Part shown: positions 50,530-60,808 of the stretch, one piece after another
Position numbering within the stretch: the first letter of the stretch is position 1
Layout: each line of letters begins with the position of its first letter
Assembly (NCBI GenBank): GCA_000697475.1
Contig: JNEU01000834.1
Coordinates: 1-64,000, forward strand
DNA length: 64,000 bases
Source of the DNA: Lichtheimia corymbifera B2541
Taxonomy: Eukaryota; Mucoromycota; Mucoromycetes; Mucorales; Lichtheimiaceae
Direction of reading: 5' to 3'
Position numbers and translations under genes: made by a program
Notes under the pieces: model-generated
What the model was told of the DNA's origin: nothing
Seen by the model: the letters and a program-made list of their open reading frames with translations, nothing else
Database searches by the model: none

Positions 50530-50837
50530 TGTTTATTATCTGATGGAACTAACCTCTAACTATCATCTAGCTGAATTCCCCTTACAGGTCTTCCTCATAT
50601 CCTCAGTGTCCTAGTAGTAGTATAATCCTTGCATCCTCTAATAACATCGGATAATTATAAAGTCTCACTTTCTCCCTCCCTCTCACTCTCTCTTGGGGTC
50701 ACATTTGATTTGATCTGTGTAAAGTGGAGATCCAATTAGGATTGTAGCCAGTGAATGTGGTTTCTCAGACGTCACAAGCCCTCTCTTTATCTTCTCCCTT
50801 TTTCTTTGCATTCACACATATACATACACACACACCA
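50530..50837. other. Short intergenic region before SLU7
   Basis: About 310 bp with C/T-rich tracts (50665-50695) and a short CA run just before the SLU7 start codon. Likely SLU7 promoter and leader. Confidence 0.5.
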
Positions 50838-52330
50838 ATGTCCGGCCTAGTACAACAGAATCGACTATCAAAGGAAGAATATCGCAAACAAAAGGATCTG
50901 GATGCAGCTCGTAAAGCGGGTACAGCACCTGCTGAAGTCGACGATGAAGGAAACGAGATCAATCCTCATACCCCACAATTCATGTTGAAGGCGCCTTGGT
51001 ATGTCGACACCGGCAAAGTCTCATTGAAGCATCAACGTGCACCACAAAAGCGAAATCACACTCGGTTTGGATTGGAAGAGAATAACTGGTATGCCCGTGG
51101 TCAACGAGCGGTAAGCATTGTTATCCCAAAGTACACCATAGACAGTATAATAATAATGTTGATTAGGGTCCTGCTGCTACCAAATATCGTAAAGGCGCTT
51201 GCGAGAACTGCGGTGCAATGACACATAAGACGAGGGATTGTGTGGAGAGACCACGAAAGAAAGGCGCAAAGTGGACAGGCCGCAACATTCAAGCTGACGA
51301 GATTATCCAAAACGTTGATATGGATTGGGATGAGAAACGAGATCGATGGAACGGCTACGACCCTCGTGATCACGACAAAGTCATTGAAGAATATGAAAAG
51401 GTGGAAGAGGCTCGTCGAGCTCAAAAAGCAACTGAATTGGATATGCAAGGTCCTACCACCACTTCAGAAGCCAAGAAGATTGCACGACTTTCAGACGATG
51501 AAGAGGATGATGAAGACAAGTATGCCGATCAAGCTGATATGCCCGGTCAACATGTCAATACCAAGACCCGTACTACCATTCGTAACCTAAGGTATGTTTT
51601 ATTACGCTCTCTCTTTATTGATAGGCATTAACCCTATGACTATAGAATTCGTGAAGATACTGCCAAATACTTGTACAACCTTGATACTGAGTCCGCATAC
51701 TATGATCCCAAGTCTCGATCCATGCGTGAAAACCCACTCAAAGAAAAGTCAACGGACGACGTCGAGTTTGCTGGCGACAATTTCGTGCGATATACAGGCG
51801 AGACATCATCCATGGCCAAGACACAGCTCTTTGCATGGCAAGCTGCTGATCGTGGTAGTGAAGTCCATCTACAAGCCAATCCCACTCAAGTAGCCATTCT
51901 GCACAAAGAATACGAGTCAAAGAAGGACAAGGTGCGAGATTCGACACAAAAGAGTATCTTGGCCAGATATGGTGGCGAGGAGCATTTGGCAGCACCCCCC
52001 AAGGAATTACTCATGGCACAAAATGAAAACTACGTTGAATATTCACGTACCGGTCGTATCATCAAAGGCCAAGAACGTGCCAAGGCAAGGTCAAAATACG
52101 AGGAAGATGGTAAGTTGTTGGATGTCATTACAGAGGATCATATCACTCATTGCATTTATGTAGTGTTTATCCAAAATCATACTTCTGTATGGGGTTCATA
52201 CTGGGCTGATGGTAAATGGGGCTACAAGTGCTGTCGATCTTTTGTCTACAACTCGTACTGTACTGGTGTTGCTGGTGTCGAAGCTCAAAAAGCAGCCGAA
52301 CAATTTGCTCGTGGCAAGGCAGCAGCCTAA
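50838..52330 (+). CDS. SLU7: Step-II pre-mRNA splicing factor SLU7
   Basis: Spliceosomal protein that acts in the second catalytic step and in 3' splice-site choice. Four exons (50838-51110, 51167-51591, 51646-52109, 52164-52330) sum to 1329 nt, giving 442 residues. Motifs: [38 protein letters not shown], the CCHC zinc knuckle [14 protein letters not shown] with a following basic stretch, [31 protein letters not shown] and the C-terminal [19 protein letters not shown]. All are hallmark SLU7 blocks. An acidic stretch ([15 protein letters not shown]) is present mid-protein. Because SLU7 acts at acceptors, it is notable in a locus with many AAG 3' splice sites, but that link is only a coincidence of place. 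Confidence 0.96.
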
Positions 52331-52556
52331 GTAGTTGTCAATATGCGGTTCATCCTTAATAAAACTTGATATACCACACACACATACATATATTGGGTGG
52401 ATTGTGATGATGTGCATGTGACCTAGCAATGGTTGCATGTGCTATTGTTCTCACTCAGTCGTCGACGTTGTCGTCGTCGGGATAGCTCCGACCTTTTTCA
52501 CTTGAACTGTTGTACACCACCCCCACCCACACAGACAATACACACATATACACACA

Positions 52557-53447
52557 ATGAGTGGTTTAGAAAGTAGGTATCCAGCATTGACCTTTTATTC
52601 TCTTGCTCATCTGGAACGTCTCTGGTAGAGAATCTGTTTCAATTAAAGGTTTGATTCGACATGACAGCGGCGTCTCGGTTTGGGAAGCTCATCTGCTTTA
52701 CTCCAGTTCACAGCCAAGCAACTCAACAAGCAATCGAAGCGATGTCAAAAGGATGAAGGACTTGAAAAGGCAAAATTGAAAAAGGTATATGGGATTGGCT
52801 TGGCATTGTGATGAGGAAGAGACTCACACCCATAACTAAGGCTATTCAAGACGGCAATATGGAGGGTGCTCGTATATACGCGTCCAATGCTATCCGAAAA
52901 AAGAACGAGGCGCTCAATCTTTTAAGGCTTTCATCAAGAATCGATGCAGTGGCAAGTCGAGTACAAACGGCTGTGACCATGCGTAAGGTAGTAACGTATA
53001 TGCTTGCGTTTTGAGGGGAATGGGGATGACTGACAGCGCTACATGCAGGTGACTGGATCGATGGCAAACGTAGTCAAGGGCATGGATAAGGCGATGGAGT
53101 CGATGAACCTTGAAAAGGTATACAACATACACACCGCATGTCATCCTCTGATATTCAATGTCTTTTTTTGGCAGATATCCATGGTCATGGACAAGTTTGA
53201 GTCACAGTTTGAGGATCTAGACGTCCAAACAGAATACATGGAAGGAGCAATGGCTGGAACAACGACAATGACAACACCACAAGGCGAAGTGGAAACGCTT
53301 ATGCAACAAGTGGCTGATGAGCACGGCCTTGAACTCAATCAACAACTCGGCCGATTGGAACCAAGCACCACACTTGCTGAGCCCAAACAAAAGGAACGGG
53401 ATGAAGATGCATTGTTGACTGAACGACTCAAGGCATTGCGCGGATAA
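52557..53447 (+). CDS. DID2: ESCRT-III-associated protein Did2/CHMP1
   Basis: Regulates ESCRT-III disassembly by recruiting Vps4 in multivesicular-body sorting. Six exons (52557-52572, 52629-52648, 52707-52784, 52841-52987, 53049-53117, 53175-53447) sum to 603 nt, giving 200 residues. N-terminal basic helix: [20 protein letters not shown], then [38 protein letters not shown] and the acidic C-terminal half. The MIT-interacting motif [13 protein letters not shown] ends the protein, as required for Vps4 binding. The first two exons are only 16 and 20 nt and the second intron has a weak GTTTGA donor, yet the frame and the family sequence MSGLEKNLFQLK are restored exactly. It follows SLU7 after 226 bp on the same strand. 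Confidence 0.93.
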
Positions 53448-54288
53448 TATATATACACACGCACACACAGATCATCACCACCATGTAGATAGTGAAATTG
53501 TCAACATCCCAATTGCTCGTGATATATCCGATGATCCCCACGTTTTATTTGAGTGATAAAAGAGTGTGTTTATAAACGGATTGCTTGGAATACATGGTGT
53601 GCCTGAGCTTGTGTGATTTCAAAAACAGCAAAAAGACCCTCTCTATCGCTGTCGTTGAACTCTGTTTTGAAAAGAAAGAGAATCCGGTAAGCTTCTTGAA
53701 ACAATGAAGCGGAGCAAAACGTGCATCTCCCGTACAATGAAATGAAATCCATCTTTTCGACAATGAGCCTCATTTATTCCCTTTCATCTTCTTCCTGGAG
53801 ACAAGGTAAACAATGTTGTGCTTAGCCAATTGTCATACTAAAATTGCGCAGAAAAGTTTAATTGATGCCAAGCACTACTGCGTATTGGGATGCCATCATG
53901 TGAGACATATGCGGACATTTCTTTTTCTCTCTCTCTCTCGACACACATGCACGCGTGATCTTTTCCGGTGCCAAACAAGCCCAAGCAGCATAGCTTGAAA
54001 TCGACAACCCACACTCTTTTTATCATCGGTAAGTTTTCTTCCCTTTTGGATGATTGTATTGTGTGTACAATATACCAATTGTGGACGCATTGTAAACATT
54101 CCAACTTGTTGTTATCGTTGTAGTAGAGGAGCCGCTAGTGGCACACACAACAAACCTTCGCCGGATATTCGGTGAGAGGGCGGGAGAGAGGGTGGTCGAG
54201 TTTCAACAGCCGATGGCATAAAATGGAACGCAAGCGCCACTTTTTTTCTTGGCTCTTTCTACTTTTCCATACTTTTCTTTTACATAAC
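53448..54288. other. Intergenic region between DID2 and TVP18
   Basis: About 0.84 kb. A 67-residue minus-strand frame with an ATG at 53771-53773 (down to 53570; starts MRLIVEKMDFISLYG) has a protein-like composition but no recognisable family and could be a small gene or chance. A CT run lies at 53926-53938. The T/C-rich segment 54235-54280 is the TVP18 leader. Confidence 0.4.
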
Positions 54289-55464
54289 ATGGGCTGTCTT
54301 GGTGAAGTAACATCCAAAAACTTTTCGCTTTATGGTCAATGGTATGTGTATGGGAGATAGCATTCAATGGCGCGAATGTGTGTGTCTGTTATTTTTCCGA
54401 CGACGAAACTCACCACCACCCTAACGCTTCTTATCATAAAGGCTTGGCATTGCATCCATCTGCTGCAAGTATCCTCGAGCAGTATTCAAAATGTAGCTCT
54501 TGCTAATAACATCATTCATCCCACAGTGTTGATCGCGCTTGGTGTCGTTGGGTTTCCTTCCCATATCGTTTTCAGTATTGTCGGCTGGTAAGTTACCACA
54601 GGGGAATGGAAAAAAAAAAGGAGGGGGAAAGAGTGGAAGCGTGTCCATGTCCGTGCCATGAAAAAGATACTAACATTGATTGTTTGGATGATGCAGGGTG
54701 ATTGCATTAATTCTGATCTTTGTCGAGGTTCCTCTATGCATCAAGGTAAAAAAGAGTCGGCTGCTCAATCTTTTGTTCTCCTCGCAGAATTAAGGTTGCT
54801 CACATGTCTCTTTTATTTTCTTATAGTGTTGCCCAACAAGCCCAAAATTGTATGTCCCTTTTGATCACCAGGAGATTGTTGGTTGGGGTGGTGTGTATGT
54901 GTGTATTACGGGAAGGCTAACATGATTCAATCAGCGACACCTTTATTACATACTTTGAAAACTCTTGGTTCCGTGCTGCCATGTACCTCGTGTAAGTACA
55001 AGGGCAATGATCAAAAGTCGAGTGATGATGATGGGATCTGATCATGTCTTGTTTTTTTTTTTTACAACATTAGCTTTGCAGTGGTCATGTTCCTCAGGTA
55101 ACGTGCAACATGTGCCGTGTCATGTTGAATAATTTACCCACACATTGTATTATCGATCAACAGCAACCTGATTAACACGGGGCCATTGATTGCTGCCGCT
55201 GTATGCTTATTGCTAGCTGCTATCTGTTACGGTAAGGGGAATGGGGAGCAGGAGGAATTGAAAAAGGGCTTGGATGTCCGAATGAGATCATTTGCTGACA
55301 TGCACATGTATAACAACTAGGTGCTGGAGCAGCAACTGGCCAAGCATTTGCAAGCTCAAAGTAAGGACAATGCGATTTGACATGTTGTGTTACGTTGGAT
55401 GCTGATCCAAACATTGCATATACATAGGTATCTCGGTGGTACGGGTGTGGACAATGTCGTGTAG
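54289..55464 (+). CDS. TVP18: Golgi apparatus membrane protein TVP18
   Basis: Small four-helix protein of late Golgi vesicles, linked to vesicle traffic with Yip4/Yip5-type partners. Ten exons (54289-54341, 54442-54464, 54527-54587, 54697-54745, 54827-54849, 54935-54991, 55074-55097, 55164-55231, 55321-55360, 55428-55464) sum to 435 nt, giving 144 residues. Family blocks: KNFSLYGQWLGIAS, ALGVVGFPSHIVFSIVGW, LILIFVEVPLCIKCCP, FDTFITYFENSWFRAAMYLV and a short tail. Three exons are only 23-24 nt. The second intron (54465-54526) needs a GC-AG boundary: a GT donor in that exon breaks the frame, while GCAAGT restores the W-x10-ALG spacing. A TGCTAATAAC-like branch site lies at 54501-54510. Confidence 0.88.
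54465..54526 (+). other. GC-AG intron of TVP18
   Basis: Donor GCAAGT and acceptor CCACAG; 62 nt, a normal size for this genome. Canonical GT donors nearby (54469-54474 GTATCC and 54482 GTATTC) leave the wrong phase. The frame without splicing meets a TAG within 30 nt. A branch-point-like TGCTAATAAC lies 16 nt before the acceptor. Confidence 0.75.
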
Positions 55465-55801
55465 ACACATTATACAGGACCTGCTTTGCTTTTTGTGTGT
55501 GTATTCCTACTACTCATTATTCTCTTTTCCCCCCTACCCAATCATCCTTTATCTTGCTCTCTCTCTTCTTCTTCTTCTTCTCTCTCTCTGTAGCATACTA
55601 CCCTTTTGTCTATACATATATGTCTATAAAAGATCGAACCAGCAAGGAGCTGCTCCTTATTTACAGAACCGGAATGTGAACACACCAGCAAGGGATGTAT
55701 GTCTATCCATGTCTTGCTTATAAAAGAGGGTGCTTGTGATTTTGCTTTTTCTATTTTTCTTTGCATTCTCATTTCCTTTCGCTCTATTACAAGCCATCAT
55801 C
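55465..55801. promoter_or_regulatory. Promoter region of the tropomyosin gene
   Basis: Two TATAAAAG boxes lie at 55625-55632 and 55719-55726, about 176 and 76 bp before the start codon, with a long CT/TTC-rich tract at 55556-55593. The nearer box is the better placed TATA element. Confidence 0.6.
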
Positions 55802-56296
55802 ATGGAAAAATTCAAGGAGGTGAGTTTTACATATAGCATCATGAATGCATCCTGATGGATTCTTGGCAGAAACTTTCCCAATTGCGTGCCGAGGTAGAAG
55901 CAGCCAACGCCCGAGCCGATGAAGCCGAGGCAAAAGTCAAGAAACTCGAAGAGGAACATATCCAAAAAGAGCATGAGACTAGCTCTCTTGAATCCCGTGT
56001 CAAGCTATTACAAGAGCAATTGGATAAAGCCGAAAGTGATTTCAAAGAAGCATCTGAAAAGTATGTTTTTATTTGGAGATGGGCTTATTATGGTCCTCTT
56101 TTATTGACAGACGATATATATTCTTTGATTCAGTTTCCGTGAAGCCGATTTACGTGCCGAGCAATTTGAAAAGAAAGCCATTAACCTTCAACAAGAGCTC
56201 GATAATATGGAATCGAAGCACGAGGAAATGTGTGGCAAGTACCAAGCAGCCAGAGCCGAAATGGATGAATTGGAACGTCAGCTTGAAGGTGTTTAG
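55802..56296 (+). CDS. Tropomyosin, short form
   Basis: Coiled-coil protein that coats formin-built actin cables. Three exons (55802-55819, 55870-56060, 56134-56296) sum to 372 nt, giving 123 residues. The N-terminus MEKFKEKLSQLRAEVEAANA and the C-terminal part (AEQFEKKAINLQQELDNMES, ending AEMDELERQLEGV) match both ends of fungal tropomyosin. The whole chain is heptad-repeated with no Pro or internal break. Known fungal tropomyosins have about 161 residues (four actin subunits) or 199 (five). Here the ends align but about 38 residues of the middle are missing, leaving about three actin periods. Neither intron (50 and 73 nt) could hide the missing part. N-terminal acetylation of Met-Glu would be expected. 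Confidence 0.88.
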
Positions 56297-56750
56297 AGAG
56301 ATTTATTATCATTGAACGAGGAATAGTAATAAATAACAAGACCCAAACATCTCCATCCCGCAAGGGAGGATGCACGAGGTGGTTATTTCAGCACATTGAT
56401 AATACAAGGAGGATCCTGTTTCAAAGGGATGGATAAAAGAAAATGTATGATGAGGGAGAAGTTATCATGGGATGGGACACACACAAGGTTGTAAAGTAAC
56501 CAAAGTCAGCAAGTGTGTTGGCATGACGCAATGTCGAACAAGCATCAAGTCCTGCTGACGCGGCATGATGGAAGCAGTTGTCTTGTGTGCGTGTTGGCGG
56601 TGGTGGTGGTGGATCAAAAAAAACATTCCCCGAACATGTTCCATGGACCACCAGCATATATTTTCCCGGGCGATAGATCCACTCGACCGTTTCGCTTGTA
56701 ACCCATGTTATTATTACGAACACCTCTTTCTTTCCCACACTTGAACCAAC
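56297..56750. other. Intergenic region between tropomyosin and the DUF202 gene
   Basis: About 450 bp, with GGT/GTT triplets at 56594-56612 and C/T-rich DNA just before the DUF202 start. No other feature. Confidence 0.5.
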
Positions 56751-57596
56751 ATGGAACATAATAAACATCCTCTCGAACCTTCCAGCAGGAGGACGAGCAC
56801 AACAGCTGCTGGTTCCAGTGATAACCATGGCAACGCCAATACCAGTCATAACGACAGCATAAACTCTTCCCACCTCGATCCCGACCATGCTGCACATCGC
56901 TCCTCGAGTGAATCATACCACCCTCCATTTCTTGTACGATCCCGGTCTCAAGCCGAAAAAGAACGTATGCAACGTCAACTTGAACAGCAAAAACGTACCA
57001 AAAGCCCTTATGATACCCTTCGTCGTGTATATGAGCGATACTCTACATCTGCTCTTTTGGAGAACAAGGCAGCTGTAGCTCGAGACCATTTAGGTAATAT
57101 GCAGATCAAACAAACGCAGGGTGTATATGTATATATATATATATATATCCAATGCGGCTTTATTAGTGTGATACACATATACTTATATGTCTCTTTCTTT
57201 TATACGGAATAGCAAATGAACGTACTTTTCTTGCATGGCTAAGGACATCCTTATCCCTTGTTACTGTAGGCGTTGGTAAGCAGGTCATATGTCTATTTTG
57301 TGTGTGTGCAATGTGGGTCTCATTTCAAGTAATGTATTATAGCAATTACACAGCTTTATAAGCTTAGTCCTGATGGTGTGCATGCACATTCTGGGCGTGC
57401 TATTGGTGCTACGTTTGTCGTGCTTAGCATTGTCTTTTTGTATATGGCCAATGCCAGATATTTTCATTCCCAGGTAGCCCTTACCAAGGACCGATTCCCT
57501 GCCAGTCGCGGTGCAGTATTATTTGGATCGACAGCTGTATTAGCCATCCTCATTGCCATGTTTGTTGTCATCATCTTAGACCAAAAATCATCATAA
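56751..57596 (+). CDS. DUF202 (YidH-like) membrane protein
   Basis: Three exons (56751-57093, 57213-57275, 57343-57596) sum to 660 nt, giving 219 residues. The first 110 residues are hydrophilic and Ser/His/Arg-rich with a charged helix (SQAEKERMQRQLEQQKRTKS). The DUF202 signature follows: LANERTFLAWLRTSLSLVTV. Three membrane segments are visible (SLSLVTVGVAITQLY, IGATFVVLSIVFLYMA and AVLFGSTAVLAILIAMFVVI). DUF202 is also the membrane module of the VTC polyphosphate polymerase complex, but this protein lacks SPX and polymerase domains, so function is open. The first intron contains an (AT)n run at 57130-57148. Confidence 0.85.
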
Positions 57597-58025
57597 TGAA
57601 AAAGAAGAAGAATATCTGTATTTGTAATTGACATGGGGGAGAAAGAGAAAATGGATAATATAAACATCACAAGCTACTTGTATAAAGTTGAGGAAGGGGT
57701 GGATTGAATAAGAAAGAGATATATAATCAACAATGTGTGTAAGGTAGAAACGAGAGAGTGAAAGATAAAGAAGAAGAGCGTAGAAACGACAAAGGGGGTG
57801 ATTGAAAATGGGGGAGAAGAAGGGGGTAAAAAGGAAGCAGAGCCCCTGGATAGTAACCCCGTAACTGTAGATTTTGATTTTTCTTTTCCAATACGGAATG
57901 AGAATGGGAGCATATATACAAGGAAACAAGGTTGTAACAAGATACGTGCAAAAAGGATGCAAGAAGAAGAATGGACAGCGAGAGAAGAATGTCGGCTCCC
58001 GGTAAAAAGGTGGTTATAGGATCAC
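57597..58025. other. Convergent intergenic region
   Basis: About 430 bp, strongly purine-rich on the plus strand (57600-57980, AAG/GAG tracts). No RNA gene or coding frame recognised. Confidence 0.5.
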
Positions 58026-58379
58026 TCAGTGCACCATATTGGCGACAAAATGGTTACGATCACCGACACTGTACGACCGAGGTCGAAGCTTAGTCGTTTC
58101 TGTCACTTGCAGATGGTGCAATGGGACAATGAAACTCGAATCTTGAGGAAGCGGATTACCGGTACGTGCAATCTCTTCTTGACTGTAATACTGCTGATGA
58201 GCAGTTAAAATTTGTCGTAGCTCCTGGCAAGCATCATCATCATCGTGACAAATAGTAGTAGCGGGTGGATTGGTGGTTGCTGTTGTCGTGGTAGTAGTAG
58301 TAGTGGTGGTGCTAAGAGGGCTGTAAACGGGTGACGAAGGCTTCTTGGGGCAAGGAGCAACGATGCTTAACGAGGCCAT
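58026..58379 (-). CDS. Small protein of unknown function with a poly-Thr run
   Basis: Single-exon frame of 117 residues: MASLSIVAPCPKKPSSPVYS, a run of ten Thr, then an acidic segment (CHDDDDACQEL), a helical part and a basic C-terminus that ends RPRSYSVGDRNHFVANMVH. The RPRSYSVGD motif looks like a basophilic-kinase or 14-3-3-type phosphosite. A C/T-rich leader and TATATA-like DNA lie upstream. I do not recognise the family. The compact start context and the non-repetitive C-terminus argue that it is real, but this is not certain. Confidence 0.55.
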   Translation of the reverse strand: MASLSIVAPCPKKPSSPVYSPLSTTTTTTTTTTATTNPPATTICHDDDDACQELRQILTAHQQYYSQEEIARTGNPLPQDSSFIVPLHHLQVTETTKLRPRSYSVGDRNHFVANMVH

Positions 58380-60427
58380 TGTAATAAGAACACAAAGAGA
58401 CAAGATGAACAAGTATATATATGGGTGTTGATGTGAGGGGAATTGGATATGTACAAGGGGATGGATGTAAAGAAGAAAAAGAGCAATGTGCGTGAGAGAA
58501 GAGAGAAACAAAATGTGGTGATATATAAAAAGAGAAAGCATCCAATTTTATCACAGGCAGCTGCCATGGTTACACAACCCACGGTCCTCCAACACGAGTT
58601 GGGCAAAAGCGGAGCCAGTGGTATCTCTCCTCCGTTGCATGACCTGCCGTTGTCACGCGGTGACACACCTGCCCTGCTTGGCACTATTCCAACACACTTT
58701 TGAGAGAGAGAGAGAGAGAGTCTTTTAGCCTGCCAGCTGTCAAGGGGTGAAACACATCAGTGGGGGGAAGAGCCTACTTTTTCTCCTTCCAACAGTCAAC
58801 AGCACATAAGCTTATCTCGCAATATGTCTTATACAGAACAGCTTGAAATGTCTCACCACAACATCCAATTCATCGCACCAATATATATGATGCGCCGATT
58901 TAACATCAAGAGAGCTTATTGCAGCAAAGGCTGTATGTGTGTAACAGATGATCCTGGTGATACACGTTCATTAGCTGTGCACACTTTGCATATAAGCAAC
59001 CATATTGATGTCGGTTCCCTTCTCGGCATGCTCCTTTCAGAGAGTGAAAAGAACAACATCACACGTCCTATTCACACGCGTGTACCTACATGCATCACCT
59101 TGATACATACCCCTATATGTGTGTGCGTTTTGGTGGGTAGTCATAATGGCGATAATGATAATAATGACCACGACACCGCATGCACATGCACGTACGTTGC
59201 ACTATTCATCTTTTTGCACAATGACCACCACCACAACAATCAATTATCGGCAAGCCTGCGAAAAAAGAAAAAAAGGACGCGGGTGCCGCCCCTCCTCCAT
59301 TTGCATATTGGCTTGAGCCACATTACGATTCCTTCTTTGAGTAGTTGTGTATATGTGTGTTTATCACCACGAGTCATTTGTTGAATCCTAATTGCCCGTG
59401 CACGTACTATCGTTCTTGTTGACCCGTTTGTATCGATCGGCTTGTTCCCCGCAGCGGTGGTGGAATCTTGTCTAGACCATTTAGTATCACCCTGATTTAG
59501 AAAAAGCGAGGGAGTGAGCATATAAAATAGCTTATTTGACATCCGTAACATCATCAGCTCTCCCTTTTTGCCCCCCTGGGTGTTACACTGTGCTTCGCCT
59601 CAATGAGCAGGTCATTTTTACTTTTTGCACTAGAGCCATGTGTTTTATGGTTGGTGTCTTCCAATCGAATGGCTTTGTGTAACATGATATCCATGCACTC
59701 GTGTTGTGAGTTGATTTTGTCAATCCCTTTTCACACCTATATCCACCGGTGATGATTCCGGAAAAAGCGAGACAGTAAACCTTATTTGACCTTGGACCAC
59801 ATTGATATTCCCATGCACTTTTGTGGATGATCTCTCCACCCAGCAAAGAAGATGATCCACAAAACAGCTATTTATACCTTTTCATGATGGCAAAGTTTAA
59901 TCTTTTGTAGGCTCCAATACTGGATTTCCGAGATGAAAATCCCCTTGATGACAAAAGATTAAAGGTCTATGATTCATTCTTCATGGTATATGATTCTTTT
60001 TCCGTGCTCAAGTGTTTCTTGTTCGAGGGAATCACGTGATTGTTCGTGGATGAAGTGGTAGATTTCGCATGTGCTTATGTCACCTACAATAATCGACCTT
60101 TCAAGTGGCAGGTGGGTTTGTCAGCTGTAGTTTTCCATCATTTCGACAAGTACTCCAAGACGCTTGACCACTTTATCAGCTCGATCCATCATGACAACAA
60201 TTATCGCGCCCACTCACATATAAGCAAAGGCTGTTGTTACCAGTACTATCATACGTTCTTTCATTTTACTTGTCTTCATAATGACCTTTGGTAAGTCTCA
60301 ACATAGTCTTTGTATGATTTCCCAAAATGAGGGTACTCATGCATTCATCTATATAGCTCACTTCATTGCTTTACCACCTGACATTTGGGTGTGTTCCTTG
60401 ATGGTCCCTTTGGGGTAAGTATAACTA
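58380..60427. other. Gene-poor region with simple repeats and faint retroelement surroundings
   Basis: About 2 kb without a supported gene. A (GA)n run sits at 58702-58720 right of the unknown minus-strand gene's promoter. A 186-residue plus frame (58824-59384) ends in low-complexity His/Asn/Thr sequence and is not convincing. Two loosely similar segments (around 59490-59540 and 59748-59800, each with AAAAAGCGAG and CTTATTTGAC) hint at an old repeat. Confidence 0.4.
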
Positions 60428-60808
60428 TCATTTATATATTAAAAGGATGCCTAGTTTAATAGGGATTTGATACTCCTTTGTAGATAACATAAGTACATTC
60501 AGACTATTCGCAAGCTTTTTCATGAGCGAGTCCTTGAATTCGGTTCCATTATCAGATTGGATAACTCGTGGTGTGCCGAAATCACAAAAGATTTGCTCAT
60601 GCTCACACAAGTGTATCAGCCGATTTATCAGGTATGGATCTGAGGATATACAAAAGCGAGTGCATATGTCGACCGTGGCTAACATGAAGTTGTTGCCAGA
60701 GGTGGATGTGTCAAACGTGGCAAGGTTGATCACAGTGGTCTCCTTCTTGCTATGTATTAATAAATGGGTCCCAAGGGATGGAAGTCTGTGATATGCTAAA
60801 CGACTCAT
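60428..60808 (-). pseudogene. Decayed retrotransposon integrase fragment
   Basis: Minus-strand frame with clear integrase-core remnants of the Ty3/Gypsy type: NNFMLATVDICTRFC (first catalytic Asp) and IFCDFGTPRVIQSDNGTEFK (second Asp). Only about 38 residues separate the two Asp, against the usual 50-60, and the region of the third catalytic residue is degenerate. No reverse transcriptase, RNase H, capsid gene or LTR pair was recognised nearby. So this is an isolated, inactive relic. Confidence 0.75.

Noticed and set aside
53826..53870. ATACTAAAATTG resembles part of U6 snRNA
   Set aside because: The match is only 12 nt and lacks the ACAGAGA box, the catalytic stem and a poly-T terminator, so it is chance.
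58824..59384. 186-codon plus-strand frame
   Set aside because: It runs into CA/GA simple repeats and His/Asn/Thr low complexity; no family resemblance.
59490..59800. Two similar segments that might be long terminal repeats
   Set aside because: Similarity is limited to two short words; no TG...CA ends, target duplication or primer-binding site was seen.
60001..60050. GTTCGAGGGAATC as a possible tRNA B box
   Set aside because: No matching A box or acceptor stem can be placed around it.
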